Below the pieces are notes generated by a model that was not told the origin of the DNA, ran no database searches, and saw nothing but the letters and a program-made list of their open reading frames with translations. The translations under genes were made by a program, and so were the position numbers. A DNA stretch of 64,000 nucleotides from Paenibacillus marchantiophytorum (lineage in GTDB: Bacteria > Bacillota > Bacilli > Paenibacillales > NBRC-103111): assembly GCF_014640555.1 (NCBI RefSeq), contig NZ_BMHE01000018.1, positions 1-64,000 on the forward strand, written 5' to 3'. This document shows, one piece after another, positions 17,404 to 26,196 of this stretch (the first letter of the stretch is position 1; every line of letters starts with the position of its first letter).

Positions 17404-18134
17404 ACCATCTCCTTCGCGAGGTTTTCGTTCATTCGCATTTTTTTGTATTCATTCCCGTACTTCGAGAAGCTCGTGCGAAATATCTGGTGTTCCGACAGCA
17501 TCCTCGATAGCCAGGCAGGCACGGTTTTCTCGGCCTTCACTTCCATTAACCACTGGCCGCGGCAGAGCAGCTGCTCTCCGTGATCGCCATCTTCAAGCTT
17601 GAGATCATATCGTCTGGATCGAATATTCGTATCAAATGTAATCCGCAAATCACGATTCTCTTTGCCGAACATCGCGATGCGATCATAGGTCAGATATACC
17701 TTTGGCTGCAGCTCATATCGTCCGAGGAAATATTTGATTTCCTGAATGACTTGCTTGTTCATATAAGGTTGAAGTTCCGGCTCAATGCCCGAGCGAACAA
17801 ATTCATATGCCTCGTTTAATTTCAGCGCTGTCCTACGTTTGTTTACCAATCCAAATACCTTCTTCTTCAGTTCCAAATAGATCTTCGCGTCTTTCTCGGG
17901 AATGCCATAAGCTCTGATGCGGAGCTTCTCCCTATACTTGGGCTTCGCCAAGCTGTTTCGAATTAAAGAATCATGTTCCGTATCGAAATAAATATTGCTT
18001 ATCGCGTAAAATTTATCGTCCTTGTTGTACTTATCCAACTCCATATAGGCAAGTAAGTCGTTATAGATCGTATAAAAAGCTTTGCTATCCATCAGATACT
18101 TGCTTTCATACCGGTTGAATACTTCAATGGCCAT
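17394..18134 (-). CDS. VTC-domain (polyphosphate polymerase-like) protein
   Basis: 246-aa soluble protein matching the VTC catalytic domain of eukaryotic polyphosphate polymerase Vtc4: N-terminal RYESKYLMD, basic strands YREKLRIRAYG and YLELKKKVFGLVNKRRT, and YDRIAMFG. These supply the basic and acidic residues of the triphosphate-tunnel fold. Related CotH-linked and DUF4956-linked bacterial VTC proteins are common in Firmicutes. First gene of the three-gene operon; ribosome site AAAGGGG. It is divergent from the OmpR-type two-component genes at 18351. Whether it makes polyphosphate or modifies another substrate cannot be read from sequence. Confidence 0.87.
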   Translation of the reverse strand: MAIEVFNRYESKYLMDSKAFYTIYNDLLAYMELDKYNKDDKFYAISNIYFDTEHDSLIRNSLAKPKYREKLRIRAYGIPEKDAKIYLELKKKVFGLVNKRRTALKLNEAYEFVRSGIEPELQPYMNKQVIQEIKYFLGRYELQPKVYLTYDRIAMFGKENRDLRITFDTNIRSRRYDLKLEDGDHGEQLLCRGQWLMEVKAEKTVPAWLSRMLSEHQIFRTSFSKYGNEYKKMRMNENLAKEMVWL

Positions 18135-18350
18135 ATCGTTGCGCCCCTTTCTCTTGTACGATGTGCTTGCTGCTTCATGTCTGTATCTTAGCTTCCGAAC
18201 CTTTAGTGAAACTTAAATGACCTTATCCATCGGCTATTTTTCTTAACCCACCGACGAATGCTACTATTAAGGTTGATTAAAGGTTCGATGACTATAATGA
18301 AGCCATTCACAACAACGGCTTAGGTAGGCTGACACAAAGGGGACGCGACA

Positions 18351-19028
18351 ATGAGAATATTAATTGTAGAAGATGAGATTCATCTGGCCGAGGCCTTAAC
18401 CCAAATCTTAAAAAAACACCATTACTCCGTCGATGCCGTTCATGATGGTCAATCCGGGCTGGATCATGCGTCCAGCGGCATATACGATCTCTTATTGCTC
18501 GACATTATGCTGCCTGAAATGGACGGCATTACCTTATTGAAGACCATTCGGAGCCAAGGGATCTCCACTCCCGTTATCCTGCTCACGGCGAGGGGCGAAA
18601 TTTCCGATAAAATTACAGGCTTGGATTATGGCGCCGACGATTATGTGGCGAAACCTTTTTCGACAGAGGAATTGTTGGCGAGAATCAGAGCAGCTTTGCG
18701 ACGCAAGGGCGATGTTGTTCCGGAGGATGGTTTGAAATTTGGCGATATCGAATTGAACACAGGGAATCTCAAACTGACCTGCAAAGGGAAGGAACTCAAA
18801 CTCATTTTAAAAGAAAGTGAATTACTGGAGCTGTTAATGTCTAGGAAGCTTGCCGTTACATCAAAGGAGCAGATTATCGAGAAGCTATGGGGCTTCGATT
18901 CCGAGGTCGAACATAATAACGTGGAAGTTTATATCTCTTTTTTGCGCAAAAAAATGACTTTTCTGCATTCAGCAGTTCGCATAAATACCATTAGAAACGT
19001 AGGCTATGTCTTGGAGGTGACCTCCTAA
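18351..19028 (+). CDS. OmpR/PhoB-family response regulator
   Basis: 225-aa regulator. The receiver domain (1-118) has DE at 8-9, Asp51 (LLLDIMLPEMDG), T79 and K101 (YVAKPF). The C-terminal winged helix (about 128-222) has the typical LILKESELLELLM and VYISFLRKKM elements. The stop overlaps the kinase ATG (TAATG). The ribosome site AAGGGG is well placed. It is divergent from the VTC/DUF4956/lipoprotein operon across a 216-nt gap, so that operon is a likely target. Confidence 0.93.
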   Translation: MRILIVEDEIHLAEALTQILKKHHYSVDAVHDGQSGLDHASSGIYDLLLLDIMLPEMDGITLLKTIRSQGISTPVILLTARGEISDKITGLDYGADDYVAKPFSTEELLARIRAALRRKGDVVPEDGLKFGDIELNTGNLKLTCKGKELKLILKESELLELLMSRKLAVTSKEQIIEKLWGFDSEVEHNNVEVYISFLRKKMTFLHSAVRINTIRNVGYVLEVTS

Positions 19029-20287
19029 TGTTCAACAAGCTCCGCAATCGATTCCTGGTCGTGAATCTGGTCATTATCTCTTTCATTATGCTTGTGGCTT
19101 TTGCCTCTATCTATACGATTACCTATCAAAATGTACGCGCCGATATCGATATGGAGCTGCATCGCGTGTCCGATTTCTACCTCAAACCGAACGGAAATAA
19201 GGGAGAACCGCGACCCGACGGGGGAAACCCGCCGCAGCAAGGCAAGGCCAATACGAACTCTTCTCCAGAGCGCACGGTCTCCTTCCTGCTCCAAACAGAC
19301 GACCAGTGGAAGATCACAGCCACGAACTCCCGATTTGACATGGATACCGATTTCTACAGTCTGGCTATTCAAAAAGCAGCTACCCATAACGCGCAAGACG
19401 GCCAGTTTACGCTCGATGGCAATACATGGGCTTACATGGTGCAAAAAAATAATACGGGATACTGCGTCGTCTACCTGGACGTCACCCCTCAACACAATAT
19501 CCTTACGAATCTCGTCTATACGTTCTCCGTCGTTGGCTTAGTTATGCTCATTGTGATTTATTTTACGAGCCGATTTTTCGCAAACCGCTCGATCGCACCG
19601 GTCCAAGAAGCTTTCTATAAACAGAAGCAATTTATCGCGGACGCTTCTCATGAATTAAAAACGCCGCTAGCCGTCATTAACACGAATGCGGACGTTCTAT
19701 TAGCCAATAGCGATGACACGATTCAGAATCAAGCGAAGTGGCTGCACCATATTAAATCAGAAACAGAACGAATGAAGACGCTGACCAACGATCTCCTCTA
19801 CCTGACCGAGATGGACGACTCCCGAGCCCTTATGATGTTCACGACATTCCCTGTAAGCGAGTCCGTGGAAAGCGTCATTCTAACGATGGAAGCCGTCGTG
19901 TACGAGAAGAATATTACCCTGCATTACGACATTGAACCTAACTTGACCGTTCATGGCAATAATGAGCAAATTAAGCAAGTCGTCATGATCCTCTTGGATA
20001 ATGCGATCAAATACAACAAATCTGAAGGATCGATAACCTTAACCCTTGCGAAGCGTCATTCCGATATTCTGCTCACAGTAACCAATACAAGCGACGGAAT
20101 CTCACACGAGCATCTTGATAAAATTTTTGATCGCTTCTACAGCGCGAATCAATCCCGCTCCCGCAAGCATGGCGGCTACGGTCTGGGACTCGCTATCGCC
20201 AAGTCCATTGTCGAGCAGCATAAGGGCAAAATTCATGCGAAGAGCGTGCTGAATGAGAGCACCTCGTTCTATGTTCAGCTACCTTAA
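19028..20287 (+). CDS. Sensor histidine kinase, partner of the OmpR-type regulator
   Basis: 419-aa membrane kinase. TM1 is at about 9-31, an extracellular domain of about 125 residues follows with a Pro/Gly-rich stretch (GEPRPDGGNPPQQG), and TM2 is at about 162-182. HisKA has H-box FIADASHELKTPLAVI. HATPase has N-box LLDNAIKYNKSEG and G-box HGGYGLGLAI. No HAMP is obvious. It overlaps the response-regulator gene by one base. It should phosphorylate Asp51 of the partner. The external signal is unknown; given the divergent lipoprotein operon it may be an envelope or carbohydrate cue. Confidence 0.92.
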   Translation: MFNKLRNRFLVVNLVIISFIMLVAFASIYTITYQNVRADIDMELHRVSDFYLKPNGNKGEPRPDGGNPPQQGKANTNSSPERTVSFLLQTDDQWKITATNSRFDMDTDFYSLAIQKAATHNAQDGQFTLDGNTWAYMVQKNNTGYCVVYLDVTPQHNILTNLVYTFSVVGLVMLIVIYFTSRFFANRSIAPVQEAFYKQKQFIADASHELKTPLAVINTNADVLLANSDDTIQNQAKWLHHIKSETERMKTLTNDLLYLTEMDDSRALMMFTTFPVSESVESVILTMEAVVYEKNITLHYDIEPNLTVHGNNEQIKQVVMILLDNAIKYNKSEGSITLTLAKRHSDILLTVTNTSDGISHEHLDKIFDRFYSANQSRSRKHGGYGLGLAIAKSIVEQHKGKIHAKSVLNESTSFYVQLP

Positions 20288-20294
20288 AAGAAAC

Positions 20295-20337
20295 AAGAGG
20301 CTGTCTCAACAGGTTAAAACCTGGTAAGCAGCCTCTT
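20295..20337. terminator. Bidirectional terminator between the kinase and ubiD genes
   Basis: Outer stem AAGAGGCTG / CAGCCTCTT, inner stem CAGGTT / AACCTG. It lies between convergent genes and can serve both strands. Confidence 0.75.
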
Positions 20338-20343
20338 CTAATT

Positions 20344-22179
20344 TCATTTAATTTTCACTCCTGCCAAGCTTCCCCCTTGTACGAACAAACGTTGAATGTT
20401 GGCTTCAACTGTAGGATCAGCAATCAGCGGCGGCGCATGATGCGGTTTAATACGGGCATCGATGATCAGATTGTCACAGCCCCAATGTTTATTGTCGTAA
20501 TAACTGTTTACCCCGTGAATATCATGGGAAGGATTGCTTCGCGTGAAAGTCACCCACAGGAAATTATTAATAGTTTCACTTAGGAAATCACTGTCGTCAC
20601 ACAGGATAATCATCGGACAGGAGGGCATTGAGCCTTTCAGCTGCAGGTTTGCGCTTAGTTCCTGCCAATCCTTTTGCGCATCCTCATACGTTGCAAATTG
20701 CGGTCCTTGCAGCGCTACGATCCCTGGCATAATGAAACGGGGGTTCGTGAACGTCGGCAATCCTTTCAACGGTTCCGGAACTTCTGCGCACAAGTCTCTG
20801 ATCTTCTCACCGCTCGCAGCAAAAACCACTTTGCTCCCTTGGTTCAGGCCAGTGCCCGAATAATCCAGCGTATCGATGGTTGTATGGGTTTGAAAATGAA
20901 TATCCCTGTGCAGATCGATTCTCTCTAATATATATGCTAAAAACTCAGACTCCTTATGGCTATCCAAAGGTTGCTTGTCCTCTGCCGTAATAAATAAATA
21001 CTTAGCCAAACTTAGCTGTCCGGTTCCTAGAATACGGTTCGCGATGGTCAACAATTCCGCTGGTTGCTTGACTTGTTGGTAAGGTGTATAACGCTCACTG
21101 CCAATCGCAAAAAGCAGCGGATGCACGCCAGCCGCATCTACAGCATGCACTTCTTTGACACCAGGAATCTCCTGCTTGATGGCATCTCCAGTTAACTCGT
21201 GAATCAACGCACCGAATGACGTGTCTTCTTGAGGAGGACGTCCGACCACGGTAAATGGCCAAATGGCGTTTTCCCTTGCATAAACCTTGTGTACCCGCAT
21301 TAACGGAAACTCATGTGTCAAGCTATAGTAACCCAAATGGTCGCCGAAAGGCCCCTCTGGCTTGGTCTCACCCGGATAAATGTCGCCTGTGATTACGAAA
21401 TCAGCATCGTTGCTAATACAATACCCGTCTATATAGCTATAACGAAAACGTCGCCCCGCCAGCATACCCGCAAATGTGACTTCGCTTAATCCTTCCGGCA
21501 GCGGCATTACCGCAGATAGCGTGTGAGCAGGCGGGCCTCCAATGAAAATACTAACTTTCAAAGGCTCGCCTTTCTTCGTCGCTTTGTCTTGATGGACCCC
21601 AATCCCGCGATGAATTTGGTAGTGAACACCAATTTCCTTATTCAACTCATAATCATTCCCATTCAACTGTATCCGATACATGCCTAGATTAGCGTTCATA
21701 ATGCCCGCATTGTCCGGATCTTCACTATAGACCTGGGGCAGCGTGATGAATGCGCCTCCGTCCTTCAGCCAATGCTGAATGAGCGGCAAATCCGAAATGT
21801 TAATTTCCTGCGCACTTACAGGTAAACTCGAAGATTTCTTCAAAGGCAGCGCTTTGACAGCCGTTAACCCGTTACGAACATGAGCAAACGGGTTTTTCAG
21901 CGCCTTGATGGGATCTTGCCTAAGGGCAATAACGTTCTGGACATCCTCCCAATTTTTGCGGAAAATAAACTTACTTCGCTCCAAAGTCCCGAACAAGTTA
22001 GAAACAGCCCTGAATTTCGACCCTTTCACATTTTCAAATAATAGGGCAGGTCCGCCCGCTTCATACACTTTCATATGGATTGCAGCCATTTCGAGATAAG
22101 GGTCCACTTCTTCCCCAATACGAACCAGATGGCCATTTTTCTCCAAATCAATTAGGCATTCTTCTAAGTTTTGATACAT
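20344..22179 (-). CDS. UbiD-family decarboxylase
   Basis: 611-aa UbiD-like protein, at the long end of the family. These enzymes use prenylated FMN to (de)carboxylate aromatic or alpha,beta-unsaturated acids, and some act in menaquinone synthesis. Visible family features: N-terminal LRIGEEVDP-like start (HLVRIGEEVDPYLEM), VSNLFGTLER, GPFGDHLGYYS, VVGRPPQEDTSFG, and a C-terminal DDSDFLSETINNFLWVTFTR segment. The gene stands alone with its own promoter region. No ubiX/prFMN-synthase gene is nearby, so cofactor must come from elsewhere. The substrate cannot be assigned. An ATG with no strong AGGAGG site starts the ORF. Confidence 0.88.
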   Translation of the reverse strand: MYQNLEECLIDLEKNGHLVRIGEEVDPYLEMAAIHMKVYEAGGPALLFENVKGSKFRAVSNLFGTLERSKFIFRKNWEDVQNVIALRQDPIKALKNPFAHVRNGLTAVKALPLKKSSSLPVSAQEINISDLPLIQHWLKDGGAFITLPQVYSEDPDNAGIMNANLGMYRIQLNGNDYELNKEIGVHYQIHRGIGVHQDKATKKGEPLKVSIFIGGPPAHTLSAVMPLPEGLSEVTFAGMLAGRRFRYSYIDGYCISNDADFVITGDIYPGETKPEGPFGDHLGYYSLTHEFPLMRVHKVYARENAIWPFTVVGRPPQEDTSFGALIHELTGDAIKQEIPGVKEVHAVDAAGVHPLLFAIGSERYTPYQQVKQPAELLTIANRILGTGQLSLAKYLFITAEDKQPLDSHKESEFLAYILERIDLHRDIHFQTHTTIDTLDYSGTGLNQGSKVVFAASGEKIRDLCAEVPEPLKGLPTFTNPRFIMPGIVALQGPQFATYEDAQKDWQELSANLQLKGSMPSCPMIILCDDSDFLSETINNFLWVTFTRSNPSHDIHGVNSYYDNKHWGCDNLIIDARIKPHHAPPLIADPTVEANIQRLFVQGGSLAGVKIK

Positions 22180-22275
22180 ATCAGTAACTCCTATGTGTAA
22201 GTCATTATAATTTTATTATATCCGTTCTTTTGCGCGACGTCTTCTTTGGCCTCCTTATTATGAGCAAAAACAGCG

Positions 22276-22312
22276 AAAAGAGTAGTTGGCGCACGATGCC
22301 GACTACTCTTTT
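22276..22312. terminator. Strong hairpin about 100 nt upstream of ubiD
   Basis: AAAAGAGTAGTtGGC-7 nt-GCCgACTACTCTTTT, T-run on both strands. No gene ends nearby on either strand. On the minus strand it lies in the ubiD upstream region, so it could be an upstream terminator or a leader attenuator. Confidence 0.6.
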
Positions 22313-22430
22313 GATCCTATTGGAGAGAAAGTTTATTTTTTTAGCAAAGCGCAAACTTGGAGCTCTCCAACACTATACATATGGGGGTAGCTTCGATCCT
22401 CCCAAACCCACAGTCCTATTGTGAGAAAAC

Positions 22431-22674
22431 CGGCTTCCCCACCCTGAAAGATGAGCCAATCAAACACGACAAATCCTGTTGAGGGGAACTCTGGTACGCT
22501 ATTTGGGCAAATAGCAGGGATGCGAGGGACATAGCGGAACTACAGGGTCTTATTTCCACGAAAAACGCTGAATTTCCCAGGAAACAGCAAAATAGCGTAC
22601 TGTAGTTCCCTCAGCCTCCCGATAATGCCACTTTTTGCTAGAATAGCGCACTGTAGTTCCCTTACCTCCGCGCG
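22431..22674. repeat. Dispersed repeat family A, copy 2
   Basis: About 244 bp, same orientation as copy 1. It contains CGCTATTTGGGCAAATAGCA, CATAGCGGAACTACAGGGTC, TAGCGTACTGTAGTTCCCTC and a second GCACTGTAGTTCCCT. In this locus A is followed by B; at 14.3-14.7 kb the order is B then A. The 728-nt gap 22180-22907 holds only these repeats and hairpins. Confidence 0.77.
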
Positions 22675-22691
22675 AGGCAGCTGGGCAACCA

Positions 22692-22800
22692 GCAAATGAT
22701 CACCATTCTGCCTAAAATTTGCTCGATAGCGTTAATCCAGTTCATTAAATCTCCGAAGTAGCCATTTTCCGGTCAATAAGCATCATACCCTTCATTAGAT
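22692..22800. repeat. Dispersed repeat family B, copy 4
   Basis: It contains GCTCGATAGCGTTAATCCAG, CGAAGTAGCCATTTTCCGGT and AATAAGCATCATACCCTTC. A GCGGTTGGACGCCAA tail follows at about 22839. Confidence 0.65.
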
Positions 22801-22860
22801 GCCCTCTGAGACCGAAAACCGCCAAAGCAAAGAAGTCTGCGGTTGGACGCCAATAAAAGC

Positions 22861-22883
22861 AAAAAAAGCCCCTTCTCAGGGCT
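22861..22883 (-). terminator. Terminator of the diguanylate cyclase gene
   Basis: Minus strand GCCCTGAGAAGGGGC followed by seven T, 25 nt beyond the stop codon. Confidence 0.8.
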
Positions 22884-22907
22884 TCTCAGTATTTTAAACA
22901 AGTATCA

Positions 22908-24329
22908 TTAGGTTTTTCCCGTGGTCCTACCCTTCCGTTTCAACTCATACATCGCCTTGTCCGCACTATTCAGCAACGTATCCACGTCATCGCCATCACT
23001 TGGAAAAAAGCTAACCCCTAGACTCATGCCGATCGGAATCGCTATTCCCTCGTGCATGAAGACATCATGAATGAACGCGTGCTGCAGCTGGTTCAGCTTA
23101 TCTCTTACAAACTCCACCGAGGGAATTTCATTTAGAAAGAAGACAAACTCGTCCCCGCCAAATCTAGCCGCAACCCCTTGCTGGGCAACGGATTCATTGA
23201 TTAATTGGGCCGCGTGCTGCAAGATCTCATCGCCGACCTTATGACCATACGTATCGTTCGTCTCTTTAAAAAGATCCAGATCGACAATGATCAGAGCCAG
23301 TTGCTGCTGACGCACTCTTGCATCCTGAATCGCTTCCTCCAATTTTTCGTAGAAAAATCTGCGGTTTGGCAAAAGAGTGAGAGGATCATGGTAGGCCATG
23401 AACGTAATCACTTGCTGGTTTTCCTTCTGTGCTGTAATGTCGCGAATAATTAAAATAACATGGGGCTCGTTATCCACCCACACATAATCCCCATCTATAA
23501 GCACATCGATTCGCTTCTCCTCCGTGCAGATGGTCGTCTCGAAATCACTAATAGCTTGCCTGCTTTGTATATGATCTTTCGCTGATTCTCCGACTAAATC
23601 GTAAAAAGTAACATGCTTCAGCTTAATAAGTTGAAATAGCTGCTTCGCGCTAGGATTGACTTCCTTCATTCGCCCATGCTGATCAAGCAGCAGAATAGCC
23701 GCGGGGTTCAAATTAAATAGTTTCTCATACTTCTTATCAATAAAGTTAAGATAGTCGAATTTGATCATAGCAAGCCTTAGCGTAAAGCACCAAATCAAGC
23801 CTGCGTAAATATAGGGATAAGGCGGGAGGACGTCACTGAAATCCAAGTAGCCGGTTAGCGCCGTCCAGATAAGAACAAGACCTGCGCCCCTGCTTAGCAC
23901 ATTATAGATAGCTTTGCGCTCCATTGTGCTTGCATTCGATTTGCCCCTGGCAATCATAAGCAGGAACAAAGCACTGACGACCAGACTGACGGTTATGGTT
24001 ATAAAATACGGCTTATCCAAGATAGGCATTTTCCAAATACCTACTTGATTGAACAGTGCTGTAGAAATAATTCGTTCCTCGCTGAACAAGTTAATCAACA
24101 CGACAATAACCGGCACATAGAAAACATACGGATAAATATATTTCGGCATCTGTCTATCGAGTCTGGCAAACTTAGATAAAACATGAATACCGATACCCGG
24201 TATGAGAATGCCTACACTCCCAAACCATTTCGCAGCAGCACATCCAACCCCATATATAAGAAGAAAAGGATTGGCAGCAGATAGGTGAAAATTGGGATTA
24301 GCGCTTCTGTTAAGTTCATTCCGCCACAT
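22908..24329 (-). CDS. Membrane diguanylate cyclase (7TM-like / PAS / GGDEF)
   Basis: 473-aa protein predicted to make cyclic di-GMP. The N-terminal membrane region has about six hydrophobic helices (20-205) and resembles the histidine-kinase 7TM module, but seems short at its N-terminus; a stop codon lies three codons upstream of this ATG. A PAS domain (about 210-320) follows. The C-terminal GGDEF domain (about 325-470) keeps the active motif FGGDEF and the substrate-loop phrase HDPLTLLPNRRFF. An inhibitory RxxD site is not obvious. GAAGGG lies directly next to the ATG, so start choice is uncertain. Monocistronic, ending at a clear terminator. Confidence 0.88.
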   Translation of the reverse strand: MWRNELNRSANPNFHLSAANPFLLIYGVGCAAAKWFGSVGILIPGIGIHVLSKFARLDRQMPKYIYPYVFYVPVIVVLINLFSEERIISTALFNQVGIWKMPILDKPYFITITVSLVVSALFLLMIARGKSNASTMERKAIYNVLSRGAGLVLIWTALTGYLDFSDVLPPYPYIYAGLIWCFTLRLAMIKFDYLNFIDKKYEKLFNLNPAAILLLDQHGRMKEVNPSAKQLFQLIKLKHVTFYDLVGESAKDHIQSRQAISDFETTICTEEKRIDVLIDGDYVWVDNEPHVILIIRDITAQKENQQVITFMAYHDPLTLLPNRRFFYEKLEEAIQDARVRQQQLALIIVDLDLFKETNDTYGHKVGDEILQHAAQLINESVAQQGVAARFGGDEFVFFLNEIPSVEFVRDKLNQLQHAFIHDVFMHEGIAIPIGMSLGVSFFPSDGDDVDTLLNSADKAMYELKRKGRTTGKT

Positions 24330-24381
24330 CCCTTCTTACAGAATCATATCTTAATCGTTGCGAGTTGCCAACCTCAGACTT

Positions 24382-24816
24382 CTACAGCAAAACTCTGTTC
24401 TCCAATATGTTTTTCATACTGATATGAGACTTGGAGGGGCCTAGTTTGCTCAGAGAATCCTGGAACTCGGCGAGCTCCTCTATGGAGGCGGTCTGCACTT
24501 TAATGAGATAATTATATTCTCCACTTATGCGATATAAATCCGTCACTTCCTTAGCTTCTTCACAGAAATCCACGAGCTTCTGGCACTGTTCCGTTTTTAT
24601 GAGAATAAACGTAGTTGTCCCCCGGTTCAATTCCCTTAATTGAAAGACCGCACTATACCCGGAAATAATGCTCTTCTCCTCCAGTTTGATCATCCGTTCC
24701 TTCACAGAGGGCTGAGACATCGCTATTTCTTTACTAATTTGTGAAACCGTCATTCGCGCGTTGTGCTGAAGAAACTGCATAATCTTCCTATCAATGTCAT
24801 CTAGATGATGATCCAA
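24382..24816 (-). CDS. Lrp/AsnC-family transcription regulator
   Basis: Small DNA-binding regulator. The N-terminal HTH (LDDIDRKIMQFLQHNARMTV then ISKEIAMSQPSVKERM) is followed by an RAM/ACT-like effector domain (about 60-140, ending SHISMKNILENRVLL). I place the start at a TTG (24816) 8 nt after AGGGGGG; a GTG at 24843 gives 153 aa but lacks a ribosome site. It is divergent from the VOC protein gene, with a perfect palindrome in between that could be its operator. Lrp proteins sense amino acids; the effector is unknown. Confidence 0.88.
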   Translation of the reverse strand: MDHHLDDIDRKIMQFLQHNARMTVSQISKEIAMSQPSVKERMIKLEEKSIISGYSAVFQLRELNRGTTTFILIKTEQCQKLVDFCEEAKEVTDLYRISGEYNYLIKVQTASIEELAEFQDSLSKLGPSKSHISMKNILENRVLL

Positions 24817-24846
24817 ATCCAACGCCCCCCTATGATAATCCACAAA

Positions 24847-24860
24847 ATAAGATATCTTAT
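24847..24860. promoter_or_regulatory. Palindrome in the lrp/VOC divergent region
   Basis: Perfect 14-bp palindrome ATAAGATATCTTAT just upstream of the Lrp-family gene, a candidate autoregulatory operator. A TATAAT -10 for the VOC gene lies near 24938. Confidence 0.45.
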
Positions 24861-24973
24861 CAAAAATGCCTTATATTTAAATACTTTATCACATTAAAAT
24901 CCTTATATTTCACATATATTTTACATTTTCGACTGTTTATAATGAATACATCTTAGTTAAGGAGTGATGATAG

Positions 24974-25438
24974 ATGAGTATCAAAGGTCTTGCCCACGTA
25001 GCCATTCAAGCCAAAGATTATAACGCAACTATTGCTTTCTATACCGAAGTTTTAGGATTCAAAATAGGCCATTCTTGGAGTCTGCCTGCTTTCCAAATCA
25101 AAGAAGCTTCCATGCTGGTTTCCCCTGACCGAAGAACATGCATCGAGGTTTTTGACAATGAAGCGGTCATCCCCGCGCAAGGCAAGAAAGCGTCATCCGA
25201 AGATGAAATCGCTCATGGAGCGCTGCTGCATCTCGCTTTCTATGTGGATAATGTCGATGACATATACCAAAAAGCTCTTGCTCATGGAGCAAAAGCTTTT
25301 ATTGCACCAAGTCGGCTTTCTCTCGGCGTGCCACCGCTTGAAGTAAAGAATGCCCTTGTTCATAGTCCCAATGGGGAGGTTATTGAGTTTATTGAGGATG
25401 TTGATTTTGATCAATTTACTAAGAACTCCTACAAATGA
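24974..25438 (+). CDS. VOC-superfamily (glyoxalase/dioxygenase fold) protein
   Basis: 154-aa metal-dependent VOC fold protein. Two beta-alpha-beta-beta-beta modules are visible: AHVAIQAKDYNATIAFYTEVLGF and LHLAFYVDNVDDIYQKALAHGAK. Likely metal ligands are His8 (LAHVAI), the second-module His (LLHLAF) and the C-terminal Glu in NGEVIEFIED. The ribosome site AAGGAGTGATG is strong. Divergent from the Lrp regulator, which probably controls it. The 3' end overlaps the polysaccharide deacetylase gene convergently by 10 nt. The substrate cannot be assigned from sequence. Confidence 0.85.
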   Translation: MSIKGLAHVAIQAKDYNATIAFYTEVLGFKIGHSWSLPAFQIKEASMLVSPDRRTCIEVFDNEAVIPAQGKKASSEDEIAHGALLHLAFYVDNVDDIYQKALAHGAKAFIAPSRLSLGVPPLEVKNALVHSPNGEVIEFIEDVDFDQFTKNSYK

Positions 25439-26196
25439 GCTTGACCGGGAAGCTTAGCGTCGTGTCCAACTTTGCCAACACTTCTAGCTTCCCTATTTAA
25501 CAGCTCATCCGTTCGCAGGCATTCCAGGCCCTTCCTGCGGACCTCAATCAGAACTTCCTTCAGCCCTGCGATCATCTGCCGCGGCGCTTCTTCATCTGCC
25601 CCAAGTGTATCGCCGCTATCATGAAGTACGATAATGGAACCAGGCTTAATCCTTTTCAGTAAGTTCATCTTTAATTGTTCCACGCTGACCGCTGGTTTCC
25701 AATCTCCAACCATGACGGACCAGAGGACAATCCGGTAATTTTTTCTCATCAAGATAAGATCACCTATATTAAGGAGCCCCCATGGCGGTCGATAGACAAT
25801 GGGTCTCTCTCCTGTGATTCGTTCCACGATATCCGCTGTGCGATCTGCTTGCTCGCGTCTATTCGCCCAGGGGGACAAGATCCAATTGGATCGATGAATG
25901 TAGTTATGAATGCCGATTTGATGCCCCTCCTGGTGCATTCGCCGAATCAATTCAGGGTGTTCTTCCGCCTTTTTGCCGAGTACGAAGAAAGTAGCTTTCA
26001 CGTCATGCTCTTGTAGCAAATCCAGCAAATCAGGCGTATAGGAAGGATCTGGCCCGTCATCGAAAGTAAAGGCAACGCCCTTCCCGGCTTTTCCCTTGGA
26101 GAGGACGCCCCACCCGCATATGCGGGTAAGAATAAAGGGAACCATCGTATAAAGAATCATGGCATCTAGGGAAACAATCATTAGCATCCGTATCAT
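25429..26196 (-). CDS. Polysaccharide deacetylase (NodB-type)
   Basis: 255-aa membrane-anchored carbohydrate esterase. The N-terminal hydrophobic segment (about 5-28) is a signal anchor. NodB motifs in order: TFDDGPD (catalytic base and metal Asp), GIHNYIHRSN (metal His pair), RPPWG, and IIVLHDSG near the end. It removes acetyl groups from cell-wall or exopolysaccharide sugars. The ATG overlaps the stop of the YkoP-like gene by 4 nt (ATGA), showing translational coupling. The 3' end overlaps the convergent VOC gene. It is close in layout to B. subtilis small deacetylases. Confidence 0.9.
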   Translation of the reverse strand: MIRMLMIVSLDAMILYTMVPFILTRICGWGVLSKGKAGKGVAFTFDDGPDPSYTPDLLDLLQEHDVKATFFVLGKKAEEHPELIRRMHQEGHQIGIHNYIHRSNWILSPWANRREQADRTADIVERITGERPIVYRPPWGLLNIGDLILMRKNYRIVLWSVMVGDWKPAVSVEQLKMNLLKRIKPGSIIVLHDSGDTLGADEEAPRQMIAGLKEVLIEVRRKGLECLRTDELLNREARSVGKVGHDAKLPGQAHL

